DNA of 64,000 bases from JADLDB01 sp040755835 (GTDB taxonomy: Bacteria > Myxococcota > Myxococcia > Myxococcales > Myxococcaceae): NCBI GenBank assembly GCA_040755835.1, contig JBFMAB010000070.1:1-64000 (forward strand), written 5' to 3'. A program made the position numbers and the translations under genes. This document shows positions 8,942 through 18,021 of the stretch, piece after piece (within the stretch, counting starts at the first letter, position 1; each line of letters starts with the position of its first letter). The notes beneath the pieces were generated by a model. The model saw only the letters and a list, made by a program, of their open reading frames with translations, had not been told where the DNA came from and did not search any database.

Positions 8942-10651
8942 ATGACCGACCGAGCCGTCTTCGCCGCGCTGGTGGTCGTGTCGCTCGCCGCGATCGCCGC
9001 CCCGCCCGGCCCGCAGGACGCCGGCGTCCCCGCTCCCGAGCAGAAGAAGGCGCCCGCTCCCGCCCCGGCCGACGACGAGCTGTCGCCGCCGCCGCCGGGC
9101 GCGCTCACCTTGAAGCGCCTCGACTTCAAGGGCGGCTCGCCGATCATCCCCGTGAAGCTGATGGAGGGGAATTCCGAGGTCACCCTGGTCGGCCGCGGGC
9201 GCCTGCGCTTCCGGCTCCCGGGCACGCCCGAGCGCCTCGTCGAGGGCCCGGCCGGCATGGCGTGGACGGTGCGGCGCAAGGCGGGCAGGCCCGCGACGGT
9301 GGTGGCCCGCATCCAGGTCGCGGAGATCCCGTTCAACGACAAGGTGGGGCTGTTGACCGCGCAGGCCGAGTGGAAGGACCGCGGCCTCGTCCTCAAGGAG
9401 CGGATCCTCGGCGGCGTGTACGGGATCGCCGGGAAGGTGATCGACAACCGGCGCTACGTGCTCGTCGTCGACCAGCCGCCGGCGCCGCCCGAGTCGCTGG
9501 CCGCGCAGCAGCAGGAGATCCTCACCAGGTTCCAGGTCCGCACCTCGCTCCTCGAGGAGGTGAAGGCGAAGGGCAGCGTGACGATGGAGCTGGTCGACGG
9601 CAACGGCGCGGTCGCCGCCACCGTGCAGGACACGCTGACCGCCGAGGCGCCCGACGGCGCGCCGATCGAGGTGAAGCGCGTCGAGTACGGCGTCGGCTAC
9701 GACTTCCACGGCTTCGAGGATCGGGCGTTCCGCGGGGCGATCCTCCTCACCGCCGACCGCAGGGGCACCCTCGCCGTCATCAACCAGATCGATCTCGAGG
9801 ACCTGCTCAAGGGGCTCGTCCCGTCGGAGATCTTCGCGAAGGCGCACGCCGAGGCGCTCAAGGCGCAGGCCGTCACCGCGCGCGGCGAGGTGCTGGCGAA
9901 GATTGGCCTCAAGCACCTCGCGGATCCGTACCTCCTGTGCACCGAGCAGCACTGCGCGGTGTACCGCGGCGTGTCCGGAGAGGCGGCCACCACCAACGCC
10001 GCCGTGGAGGCGACCCGCGGCGAGGCGGCCTTCGACGCGAACGATCACCTGGTCGACAGCGTGTACAGCGCCGTCTGCGGCGGCCACACCGAGGACAACG
10101 AGATCGTCTGGGGCGGCGTGCCCAACCCGTCACTGCGCGGCCGGCCCGACGTCATGCCCGGCAAGCCCGTGCCCGCGTCGCCGAAGGATCTCCACGCCTT
10201 CCTCACCACCGAGGCGGTGCACGCCTGCAGGGTGTCGTCGTTCGCCCAGCCGACGAAGTACCGCTGGGAGAAGCGCTTCACGGCGAAGGACGTGGACGAG
10301 AAGCTGGCCCCCTGGGGCGTCGGGCACGTCATGGCGATGACCGTCACCGAGCGGGGCGTGTCCGGCCGCGCGCGGCTGTTGCAGATCTCCGGCGACGAGG
10401 GCGCCACCACGTTGCGCGGTGAGCTCACCATCCGCAAGGCGTTCGGCATGCTGAACAGCGCCATGTTCGAGCTGAAGGCCGAGAAGGACGCGAAGGGCCG
10501 GCCCACCGCGTGGATCTTCACCGGCGGCGGCTGGGGCCACGGCGTCGGCATGTGCCAGACCGGCGCCATCGGGCGGGCCGAGGCCGGGCAGACGTACCGG
10601 CAGATCCTCGACCACTATTTCAACGGCGCCCAGGTGGCGAAGATCTACTGA
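8942..10651 (+). CDS. SpoIID/LytB-domain peptidoglycan-acting protein
   Basis: A 569-residue exported protein with an N-terminal signal (cut near AAIA) and a Pro-rich start. The C-terminal half is the SpoIID/LytB domain. The catalytic Glu motif LVPSEIF (about E296) is present, followed by AHAEALKAQAVTARGE and the late GGGWGHGVGMCQ motif. SpoIID cuts denuded glycan strands as a lytic transglycosylase in sporulating Firmicutes. Homologues in Gram-negatives are probably cell-wall remodelling enzymes, conceivably used in myxobacterial development. The start ATG at 8942 is chosen because an upstream start would overlap the tRNA. A hairpin terminator follows the stop. Confidence 0.85.
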   Translation: MTDRAVFAALVVVSLAAIAAPPGPQDAGVPAPEQKKAPAPAPADDELSPPPPGALTLKRLDFKGGSPIIPVKLMEGNSEVTLVGRGRLRFRLPGTPERLVEGPAGMAWTVRRKAGRPATVVARIQVAEIPFNDKVGLLTAQAEWKDRGLVLKERILGGVYGIAGKVIDNRRYVLVVDQPPAPPESLAAQQQEILTRFQVRTSLLEEVKAKGSVTMELVDGNGAVAATVQDTLTAEAPDGAPIEVKRVEYGVGYDFHGFEDRAFRGAILLTADRRGTLAVINQIDLEDLLKGLVPSEIFAKAHAEALKAQAVTARGEVLAKIGLKHLADPYLLCTEQHCAVYRGVSGEAATTNAAVEATRGEAAFDANDHLVDSVYSAVCGGHTEDNEIVWGGVPNPSLRGRPDVMPGKPVPASPKDLHAFLTTEAVHACRVSSFAQPTKYRWEKRFTAKDVDEKLAPWGVGHVMAMTVTERGVSGRARLLQISGDEGATTLRGELTIRKAFGMLNSAMFELKAEKDAKGRPTAWIFTGGGWGHGVGMCQTGAIGRAEAGQTYRQILDHYFNGAQVAKIY

Positions 10652-10652
10652 G

Positions 10653-10679
10653 CCGCCCCTGCCCTCTGGGGCGGGTTTT
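10653..10679 (+). terminator. Rho-independent terminator after the SpoIID-like gene
   Basis: A 7-bp stem CCGCCCC (10653-10659) pairs with GGGGCGG (10668-10674) around an 8-nt loop, followed by a short T-run (10676-10679). It begins 2 nt after the stop. The next gene starts only 18 nt further on. Confidence 0.6.
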
Positions 10680-10696
10680 GGCTATAGGGCCGGCCC

Positions 10697-13273
10697 ATGC
10701 GTCGTCTTGTCCTCGGGCACCTCGCCGTCGTCGCCGTCCTCCTCGCCGCCAGCGGCTGCGACCGCACCCGGATCGTCACCCAGGTCGACGCGGGTCCCCT
10801 GTGCGCCGAGGGCGAGCGGCTGGTGAACGGCGAGTGCCGCTTCGTCTGCGACCGCGACGGCGACTGCCCCACCGGCCAGCGCTGCGATCTCCTCACCGGC
10901 CGCTGCGTGGACCGGCCCGCGACGATGGACTCGGGCGTGCCGCCCATTCCCTGCACCGAGGGCGCCGTGCGCTGCGCGCTGGACAACCGGTCGGTCGAGC
11001 GCTGCGACGCCATGGGCGCCTGGGTGGTGGACACGCAGTGTCCGCAGCCGGACGGCTACTGCGCGAACGAGGTCTGCCTCGCCTGCCGCCCGGAGTCGAC
11101 GAAGTGCGCGGCGAGCGGCGCGGTGGTGCAGATCTGCGCGGCCGACGGCAGCGCGTATCGGGACGTCACCTGCGCCGTACCAGCCACCTGTGTCGCCGGC
11201 GAGTGCCGCGAGTGCGAGCCCGGCCAGCGCCGCTGCAGCCCCGACGGCAAGGCCGTGCAGGAGTGCCGCAAGCTGGCGCGCGAGGACCTGACGTGGGGCT
11301 ACGTCAACGCGGGCGACAACTTCGATGGCACCTGCATCACCCAGGTCTGCGAGGTGGGCGCGAACGGCCCGCAGTGCCGCATGCCGGCGTGCCTTCCGGG
11401 CTCGACCCAGTGCCTGAACGCCACCACGCAGCAGGTCTGCGGCCCGACGGGGAGCTACCAGGACGTGCTCTGCGCCTCGCTGCCGAACATGGGCCCCACC
11501 GCCGAGTGCATCAACGGCTCGTGCATCGACGAGTGCGGCGACGCCGCGCGGGCCAGGAGCTACTTCGGCTGCGAGTACTGGGCGACCACGCTGGACAACT
11601 CGATGGACGCGCTCTTCAAGGGCAACACCCTGTCCGGCCAGGGCTCGGCGGACTCGGACTTCGTCTTCGTCGTCACCAACCAGTCGACGCTGCCGGCGAC
11701 CGTGGAGATCTGGCGCTACCAGGGCGCCGCTCCCGCGCGCATCAAGCAGGTCACCGTGCCGGCGCGCACCGATCCGGCGACGCGCGGGCTGCTCAAGATC
11801 GCGGTGCCGTGGCAGTCCATCACGCCGGCCTCCGCCGAGACGGGCACCGTCGTCACCGGCCGCGCGCGCTATGGCTACCGGATCACCTCGAACCGGCCGA
11901 TCACCGTGTACCAGTTCAACCCCGTCGACGCGGTGAAGACGACGAACAAGTCGTGCACGGGCTCGGTCGGCGCGGCGGACTGCGGCTGCAACGAGTACGC
12001 GGACTACGCGTCGATCGGCTGCGGGCTCCTCGGCCTGTCCTGCTGCAACCCCGGCCTCTGCACCCAGACCTCGGCGGGCAAGCGATGCGCCTACGGCACC
12101 TTCTCCAACGACGCCTCGCTGCTCCTGCCGGCGCACATCCTCGGCACGGCCTACGTGGCCGTCACGCCCGGCCACAGCCACATCACTGATCCGCCGGACC
12201 AGATTCCGCGGTCGAGCCAGGTGGTGATCATCGCCACCCAGCCGGCGACGCAGGTGACGGTGAAGGCCTCGGCCGTCACGCTGGCGGGGACGGGCATTCC
12301 CGCGATGGCCGTCGGCGAGACGCGCACCTTCACGCTCAACGAGTACGAGGTGCTGGCGCTCGCCTCGGCGACCGCCGGGCCCGACGTGGAGTGCCAGAAC
12401 TTCGGCGGCGGCGTCTCCTGGTGCCGCAAGGGGAACGATCTCACCGGCACGGTGATCACCAGCGACAAGCCGATCGCCGTCTTCGGCTCGAACCCCTGCC
12501 TCAACGTGCCGTGGAGCCGCCCGTACTGCGACCACGTGGAGGAGCAGATCTTCCCGTTCGCCACCTGGGGCAAGAACTTCGTGGCGGTGCCCTCGCACCC
12601 GCTGCGGCTCAACAACAACAGCTTCTCGACCAACCCGCCGCCGGATCACTTCAAGATCGTCGCCGGCGCGGCCACCACGCTCACCCTGAACCCGCCGCCG
12701 GCCGCCGCCGACGTGCTGGCGCCCAACAACTGCCTCGCGGGCACCAGCCTGCAGGCGAACAACTGCCAGCTCGCGGGCGGCAGCTACATCGAGTTCAAGA
12801 GCCTGCGGGCCTTCACCATCTCGTCCACCAACCCGATCGCGGTCGCGCAGTTCCTCCCCGGCCAGGGCCAGGTGCAGAGCCCGCCGCTGGGCACCGATCC
12901 CAAGCAGGGCGACCCGTCGATGATCCTCCTGCCGCCCGTCGAGCAGTGGCGCAGCCGCTACACGGTGCTGGCGTCCACCGGCCTCGAGGACAACTACCTC
13001 GCGCTGACCATCGACGCGAGCAAGGTGCAGACGGTGGCGGTGGACGGCGCGGTCGTCACCGGCTTCCAGGCGATCGCCGGCACCAACTTCCAGGTGAAGA
13101 ACCACCCGGTGGGCACCGGGACGCACACGATCCTCGTCACGCCGAAGCCCGGCCAGACGACGCTGCCCGGCGCGGGCGTCACCATCTACGGCTACGACGC
13201 GCAGGTGAGCTACGGCTACACGGGCGGCCTCGACCTGACCACGATCGTCACGGGCATCAACCCGGGCGGCTGA
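10697..13273 (+). CDS. IgGFc-binding-domain lipoprotein
   Basis: An 858-residue protein with a signal ending in AASGC (lipobox-like). Residues about 20-285 are Cys-rich with repeated C-x-E/D-G units. The remainder matches the IgGFc_binding N-terminal domain found in many large myxobacterial surface proteins, with repeats of the SNRPITVYQFNP and TSDKPIAVFGSNPC type. The family is named after an animal mucin-like protein; its bacterial role is unknown, with adhesion or matrix binding a reasonable guess. There is no Shine-Dalgarno sequence, but TATAGG lies 8 nt before the ATG, suggesting a leaderless transcript. Confidence 0.85.
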   Translation: MRRLVLGHLAVVAVLLAASGCDRTRIVTQVDAGPLCAEGERLVNGECRFVCDRDGDCPTGQRCDLLTGRCVDRPATMDSGVPPIPCTEGAVRCALDNRSVERCDAMGAWVVDTQCPQPDGYCANEVCLACRPESTKCAASGAVVQICAADGSAYRDVTCAVPATCVAGECRECEPGQRRCSPDGKAVQECRKLAREDLTWGYVNAGDNFDGTCITQVCEVGANGPQCRMPACLPGSTQCLNATTQQVCGPTGSYQDVLCASLPNMGPTAECINGSCIDECGDAARARSYFGCEYWATTLDNSMDALFKGNTLSGQGSADSDFVFVVTNQSTLPATVEIWRYQGAAPARIKQVTVPARTDPATRGLLKIAVPWQSITPASAETGTVVTGRARYGYRITSNRPITVYQFNPVDAVKTTNKSCTGSVGAADCGCNEYADYASIGCGLLGLSCCNPGLCTQTSAGKRCAYGTFSNDASLLLPAHILGTAYVAVTPGHSHITDPPDQIPRSSQVVIIATQPATQVTVKASAVTLAGTGIPAMAVGETRTFTLNEYEVLALASATAGPDVECQNFGGGVSWCRKGNDLTGTVITSDKPIAVFGSNPCLNVPWSRPYCDHVEEQIFPFATWGKNFVAVPSHPLRLNNNSFSTNPPPDHFKIVAGAATTLTLNPPPAAADVLAPNNCLAGTSLQANNCQLAGGSYIEFKSLRAFTISSTNPIAVAQFLPGQGQVQSPPLGTDPKQGDPSMILLPPVEQWRSRYTVLASTGLEDNYLALTIDASKVQTVAVDGAVVTGFQAIAGTNFQVKNHPVGTGTHTILVTPKPGQTTLPGAGVTIYGYDAQVSYGYTGGLDLTTIVTGINPGG

Positions 13274-13366
13274 ATCGCGGTCAACGGTGGCGTGCGCTTG
13301 CCCGGCTGGGCTACACGGCTCCTCTGGCTGGCCGGGCTTCACTTCTTCGGACACCTCAAGAGACCC

Positions 13367-15571
13367 ATGAACCGACTTCTCCTCGTGGTGGCGGGCGCTG
13401 GCTTCGCCGTGGCCCTCACCGGCTGCTCGGCGGGCCTGTGTGACAAGAACGCGCAGAAGGACCTGTCGTCGAAGGCCGGCGACTGCGCCGACGTGCCGCG
13501 GGGGCCGCTGCTGGGCCCGGCGTCGAGTTGCTCGATGAAGATCAGCGCCTGCAACGACGCCGACCAGGCCCTCCTGTCGAAGGCGATCGACTGCGTGGGC
13601 CAGGTGACGGCCTGCAGCGCGGCGACGCGCGACGTCTACCTGCTGACGCTCGACGGCTGCGTCGACCCGCTCAAGGGCCTCTCGCAGCCCTGCCTCGACG
13701 CCTTCTTCGGCGGCGTGGTGCCGGGCGAGGACGGCGGCGTCGACGGCGGCGAGGTGGACGCGGGCCCACAGCCCATCACCGACGGCGGCAACGGCGTCGA
13801 GTTGGTCGCGATCGCCGACGGCACGGACATCGCCATGGCGTGGTCGACACGTCAGCCGGGTGACGTGGCCGTGTGGCAGCTCATCGGCAGCGACACCATG
13901 GGCGTGCGCGACCCCGAGAAGGACATCGGCCCGGGCTCGACGAGCGACCACCTGATCCCCGACTCCGGCCTCGTCACGCACCGCTTCTTCGTGGTCGGCC
14001 GTGACAGCACCGGGAAGATCGCCATGGGCGACCTCGACGCCGGCACGGTGGACGCGGGCTTCGCCATGTGCGCCGGCGCGCTCGACTGCCCGGCCGATCG
14101 CGTGTGCGACCTCGGCCAGTGCAAGGCGCAGACGTGCATGCTGGGCAGCACCACCTGCCCCGCGGCGTACCAGTGCCTGCCGCCCGGCGTGTGCACCCGC
14201 ACCAGCAGCGACGGCGGCAGCTTCGACGCCGGCTTCCAGCGGCCGGACGCGAGCGTCGGCGATCGCGCCCTGCCCTTCGTATCGAACGAGGTGACCGTCA
14301 CCACCGGCGAGGCGATGTTCACCAGCGACATCAACCTCGGCGCGTTCTCCGCGCGGCGGCCGGCGGTCGTGGGCATTGACACCGCGCGCGCCTTCGTGGC
14401 GCTCGAGCAGGAAGCGCAGGTGGTGGGCCACGCGTCGTACCGCCGCGGCAAGGACTTCGTCGACGACGCGCTGACGACGTTCCCCGTCGACACCGTCGGC
14501 ACCCGCGTGCAGGCCACCTACAACCCCGCCAGCAAGCTGCTGTTCACCTGCTACAACGTCGGCCGCGGCGTGCGCGTGCAGCGCAGCACCGACTTCGGCA
14601 AGACCTGGGGCGTGGCGGCGGTGACGGTGGAGCCGTTCGACGACGGCGGCGTGTCCTCGACGATCCAGGACTGCGACATCGCCCCGTGGCTCAACGGCGG
14701 CGCGTTGATGGTGACGGTGGAGGACGACGCGCTGATGGTGCGGACGATCTCCACCGCCCTGTCGGTGAGCGACCCGGTGCCGGCCTTCCTGTCGGACCCG
14801 GGCACCTACTTCAACCCGCAGCACCCGGCGATCGCCACGCTGCCGTCGGACAGCATCGTCCACATCACCTTCACCGCGACCCGCACCACGGGCGGTGGGA
14901 TCCAGGACACTGAGCCGCTCGGCGTGTACCGCGACGGTACCCTGGGCGCTTTCACCCAGCCGCAGGGCCTGGGCGGCCTGACCACCGGCATCCCCAACGC
15001 GCAGGACTGGACGACGGTGGCGGTCGACCCGAAGTCGAAGCGCGCGCTGGCCGCCTTCGTGTCCGTCGAGCCGGGACCGGGCAACGCCCCGATCTCCACC
15101 GTCTACACGTCGCTGTGGAACGCCACGACGCGCAAGTGGGTCTCGGGCTCGGACCTCAACGTCTTTGCGTCGAACCAGAACACCACCTTCCTCTTCCCGC
15201 AGAAGGCGCCGGCGACGGACGTGTGGTTCGCTTTCTCCCCGTCGGTCGTCTCGCTGCCGTCGGGCAAGACGTGGCTGTCCTTCGTCGTCGGGCCGCGTGT
15301 GGGCGGCGCCGGTGACTACCGCATGGTGGCCGTCCCGTTCGACTTCGACCTCCAGTCGCCGCTCTCTCTGGCGAAGGGCTGGTACGTGCGGCCGGTGGTG
15401 AACGTCTCGGCGATTCGCGTGCTGGATCCCCGCGGCTCGCTGAGCGCGCCCCAGCCGCCCGTGTCCTCGCTGGCCGCGGATCACCAGCTGTCGATCTACG
15501 GCGCCTTCATCGAGGGCCTCGGCGCCAGCGGCGAGTTCGAGGGCCGGGGCATCTTCTTCTCCCGGCCGTAA
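13367..15571 (+). CDS. Lipoprotein with beta-propeller/Asp-box features
   Basis: A 734-residue protein starting at ATG 13367. An upstream in-frame start would put extra sequence before the signal. The lipobox is VALTGC. A Cys-rich region of about 120 residues is followed by an Asp/Gly-rich linker. A second small Cys cluster lies near residues 230-290 (C-x-L-G-x-C-K-A-Q-T-C pattern). The C-terminal two thirds are beta-rich and contain STDFGKTW, an Asp-box as in sialidase-type beta-propellers. No catalytic residues can be assigned. It follows the IgGFc-domain gene by 93 nt and may share its transcript. Confidence 0.75.
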   Translation: MNRLLLVVAGAGFAVALTGCSAGLCDKNAQKDLSSKAGDCADVPRGPLLGPASSCSMKISACNDADQALLSKAIDCVGQVTACSAATRDVYLLTLDGCVDPLKGLSQPCLDAFFGGVVPGEDGGVDGGEVDAGPQPITDGGNGVELVAIADGTDIAMAWSTRQPGDVAVWQLIGSDTMGVRDPEKDIGPGSTSDHLIPDSGLVTHRFFVVGRDSTGKIAMGDLDAGTVDAGFAMCAGALDCPADRVCDLGQCKAQTCMLGSTTCPAAYQCLPPGVCTRTSSDGGSFDAGFQRPDASVGDRALPFVSNEVTVTTGEAMFTSDINLGAFSARRPAVVGIDTARAFVALEQEAQVVGHASYRRGKDFVDDALTTFPVDTVGTRVQATYNPASKLLFTCYNVGRGVRVQRSTDFGKTWGVAAVTVEPFDDGGVSSTIQDCDIAPWLNGGALMVTVEDDALMVRTISTALSVSDPVPAFLSDPGTYFNPQHPAIATLPSDSIVHITFTATRTTGGGIQDTEPLGVYRDGTLGAFTQPQGLGGLTTGIPNAQDWTTVAVDPKSKRALAAFVSVEPGPGNAPISTVYTSLWNATTRKWVSGSDLNVFASNQNTTFLFPQKAPATDVWFAFSPSVVSLPSGKTWLSFVVGPRVGGAGDYRMVAVPFDFDLQSPLSLAKGWYVRPVVNVSAIRVLDPRGSLSAPQPPVSSLAADHQLSIYGAFIEGLGASGEFEGRGIFFSRP

Positions 15572-15580
15572 CCGCGAGGA

Positions 15581-15607
15581 GCGCGGCGGCCGGCCGTCGC
15601 GCCCCTT
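15581..15607 (+). terminator. Possible terminator hairpin
   Basis: A near-perfect inverted repeat (15581-15602, 11-nt arms with one G-T pair and no spacer) begins 9 nt after the lipoprotein stop and is followed by CCCTTT. It lies between two convergent genes and may serve both. The T-run is short, so confidence is limited. Confidence 0.4.
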
Positions 15608-15628
15608 TCAACCCGGCTGCAACGAGCG

Positions 15629-15832
15629 TCAGAGGACGCGGCGGGCTTGCGCCCAGACGTCCTTCAGGCGGACGCGGGCGACGGCGCGGGCCAGCCGGCG
15701 CCGGGGAGGACCGCCGTCGAGGCGCATGGCCTCGGCGAGCGCGCGGGCGAGCAGGAAGGCCGCCAACACGACGAGGCCTCCGGGCGCCACCGCCACCAGC
15801 ACCACTCCCAGCACTCGCAGCCACGTCCACAT
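15629..15832 (-). CDS. Small membrane protein, unknown
   Basis: A 67-residue frame from ATG 15832: Met-Trp-Thr-Trp, then one long hydrophobic segment (residues about 4-30) and a basic C-terminus with several Arg. That is the pattern of a single-pass inner-membrane protein. A longer start at 15862 exists without a visible ribosome site. No family is recognised. It is convergent with the lipoprotein gene and divergent from the MoxR gene. Codon use fits its neighbours, but a frame this short could be spurious. Confidence 0.45.
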   Translation of the reverse strand: MWTWLRVLGVVLVAVAPGGLVVLAAFLLARALAEAMRLDGGPPRRRLARAVARVRLKDVWAQARRVL

Positions 15833-16032
15833 GTTTGTCTGACCCCCGCGCTCTCGCGTCATGTGCAATGCACCCGACGTGCCCGCTGCGGCGGGCTGAC
15901 GCGGCCGCGTCCTTCCGGCGGGTTGCGCTCGCGGGCCGTGGGGGTCGGCTCGCCCCACGCGGTGAGGCTGACACGCGCGTCGCGGTTCTCCGGCGCTCCC
16001 CTTTCGGCCGAGGGCGCTGGTACAAGCGGGCC

Positions 16033-16959
16033 ATGGCCACGCCCTTCCAGTCGGTGGACGACGCCGCCCAGCGCCTCGAACGCGTGGGCTACCTCCCGTC
16101 GCGGCCCATCGCCACCGCCGCCTTCCTGATGGATCGCCTGGAGAAGCCGGTGCTGATCGAAGGGCCGGCGGGCGTTGGGAAGACGGAGTTCTCCCGGGCG
16201 CTGGCCACCGCCCTGGGCCGGGAGCTGATCCGCCTGCAGTGCTACGAAGGCCTCGACGAGGCCAAGGCGCTGTACGAGTGGGAGTACGCCAAGCAGCTGC
16301 TCTATACCCAGCTCCTGAAGGACAAGATCGGCGAGCTGATGGCCGGCGCGGCCTCGGTGAAGGAGGCCGCCGACCGCGTGGCCGCGTCCGACGCCGTCTT
16401 CTTCTCCGAGCGCTTCTTGTTGCCCCGCCCGGTGCTCAAGGCGCTGGTGGCCGAGGAGCCGACGGTGCTGCTGGTGGACGAGATCGACAAGGCCGACCCG
16501 GAGTTCGAGGCCTTCCTGCTCGAGGTGCTGGCGGAGAACGCGGTCACCGTGCCGGAGCTGGGCACCGTGAAGGCCAGGCACGTGCCGCGCGTGGTGCTGA
16601 CGTCGAACAACGCGCGCGAGCTGTCCGACGCGCTCAAGCGGCGCTGCCTGCACCTCTACATCGACTACCCGGCGAAGGACCGCGAGCTGGCGATCGTCCG
16701 CGCGCGGCTGCCCGACGCGCCCGCGAAGCTGGCCCAGCAGGTGGTGGCCGCGGTGGCGAAGCTGCGCACGCTGGAGCTCAAGAAGGCACCGTCGATCAGC
16801 GAGACGCTGGACTGGGTGCAGGCGCTGGTGCTCCTCAACGCCGACACTCTGTCACCCGAGCTCGTCGGGCAGACGTTGAACCTGGTGCTCAAGCACGAGG
16901 CCGACGTCGAGAAGGCCCGGCCGCAGGCGCACGCGCTGGCCACCGCCGACCGGGCCTGA
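16033..16959 (+). CDS. MoxR-type AAA+ ATPase
   Basis: A 308-residue protein. Walker A is GPAGVGKT (near residue 46) and Walker B is VLLVDEIDKAD, followed by sensor-1 TSNNARELSDALKRRC and the C-terminal lid domain. MoxR ATPases act as chaperones that activate von Willebrand factor A (VWA) proteins or metalloenzymes. The usual VWA partner is absent: the next gene is convergent and the previous one is divergent. The start is ATG 16033, with TACAAG 6 nt upstream and no Shine-Dalgarno site. A client-loading role is known for the family; the client here is unknown. Confidence 0.9.
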   Translation: MATPFQSVDDAAQRLERVGYLPSRPIATAAFLMDRLEKPVLIEGPAGVGKTEFSRALATALGRELIRLQCYEGLDEAKALYEWEYAKQLLYTQLLKDKIGELMAGAASVKEAADRVAASDAVFFSERFLLPRPVLKALVAEEPTVLLVDEIDKADPEFEAFLLEVLAENAVTVPELGTVKARHVPRVVLTSNNARELSDALKRRCLHLYIDYPAKDRELAIVRARLPDAPAKLAQQVVAAVAKLRTLELKKAPSISETLDWVQALVLLNADTLSPELVGQTLNLVLKHEADVEKARPQAHALATADRA

Positions 16960-16974
16960 AGCGGGAGCGACGCG

Positions 16975-17550
16975 TCACTCGGTGGCGCCGTCGCCCTCGG
17001 CCTTCTCGACCTTGTCGAACCAGCCCTTGTAGCCGAGCTTCACCGAGTCACTGGTGAACGTCTCGCCGCGCTTCTTGTCGACGACGTACCACTTTCCGCC
17101 GGACTTCCCGACGAGGTACGTGGACAGCTCGCCCTCGGCAATGCCCTTGTCCTCGACCTGGTAGTTGTCCTCGCTGGTCTCGACGATGATCGTCCCGCCC
17201 CAGCCCGCCTTCGCGCCGGTCAGCTTGTAGTCCTTGAGCCAGTAATTCACCTTCTCGTGGTACCAGGGCGCCATCGGGTGCTTCTCTTCCCCGAGGCGCT
17301 TCTTCCGCTCGGCGATCGCGGCGATCGTCTTCGGGTGGGTCAGCTTCTTCGCGTCGGCCCACTTCTTCGCCTTCACGGCGTTGAGGTACGCGGTGACGAG
17401 CTCCTTCGCGGCCTTCGCCTCGGGCGTGTCCAGATCCGCGGCGGCGGCGGGCGCGGGTGCGGCGGCCTGGCTCTCGGCGAGCTGCGCGCGGGCGTCGAAT
17501 GCGGCCAACCCCACGAAGCAGACGAGCGTGGAAAGGAAGGCGTGGCGCAT
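16975..17550 (-). CDS. Secreted protein of unknown function (NTF2-like size)
   Basis: A 191-residue protein with a signal peptide (MRHAFLSTLVCFVGLAAF, cut after ARA), an Ala-rich linker, then a domain beginning TPEAKAAKELVTAYLNAVKAK. The opening helix pattern, in which a Leu/Val-rich helix is followed by KKWADAKKL, resembles NTF2-like or DUF4440-like folds, but I cannot assign it firmly. The C-terminus is Lys/Asp-rich. It is probably periplasmic. It is convergent with moxR, with 15 nt between the stops. Confidence 0.7.
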   Translation of the reverse strand: MRHAFLSTLVCFVGLAAFDARAQLAESQAAAPAPAAAADLDTPEAKAAKELVTAYLNAVKAKKWADAKKLTHPKTIAAIAERKKRLGEEKHPMAPWYHEKVNYWLKDYKLTGAKAGWGGTIIVETSEDNYQVEDKGIAEGELSTYLVGKSGGKWYVVDKKRGETFTSDSVKLGYKGWFDKVEKAEGDGATE

Positions 17551-18021
17551 GCGTGTGTCTCCCGGCGTGAGGGTGGCCGCGTCGACTTACCACGCGCCCG
17601 TGATTTCAACACAGGGAGAGTGGCGCCCCACGCGAGCGCCTCGAGCACGAGTGCGCGCGCGAGACGCTGGGCAGCGCCCGGGAGGTGGCCGCCACCCTCG
17701 AGGAGCGCGCACCGGTGAGCCGGTGCGGGGGCGCGGCGCTGGCGATCTCAACCGACGGGACGAGGCGCGCTCGGCCTTCGAGCCGGCTCACGCCCGACGC
17801 GCCGGTGCCCGGGGTGGCCTCCGAGGTGGCTCGCCCTGCGCGCGGGTGCAAGAGAAACTCGCGCCGCCGCTCGCCGAGCAGGAGGCCGGGCAGGAGGAGA
17901 AGAAGGTCGCCACCTTCGACGTGAAGTCCGGCAGCGACGTCTTCCGCTTCGGCTTCGACGAGGAGGTTCCCGGCTCGTTTCCGTCGGACAACGGGAGCCC
18001 CCTCGCGTAGGCTTGCGCGCC
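17551..18021 (+). pseudogene. 470-nt gap with possible decayed coding remnants
   Basis: No intact gene is visible. Two stretches have coding-like third-position GC in different forward frames. One reads ECARETLGSAREVAATLEER (from about 17650). The other, from about 17860 to the stop at 18008-18010, is rich in Glu and Lys and then reads KVATFDVKSGSDVFRFGFDE. They would need at least one frameshift to be joined and have no good start. I read this as a degraded gene of unknown family; it could also be chance in high-GC DNA. Confidence 0.3.

Noticed and set aside
10682..15484. A 1600-codon open frame on the minus strand opposite the two large lipoprotein genes
   Set aside because: It is rich in Arg, His, Ala and Val with no domain, and mirrors the codon pattern of the plus-strand genes, which have signals, lipoboxes and motifs. 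Such shadow frames are usual in DNA this rich in G+C.
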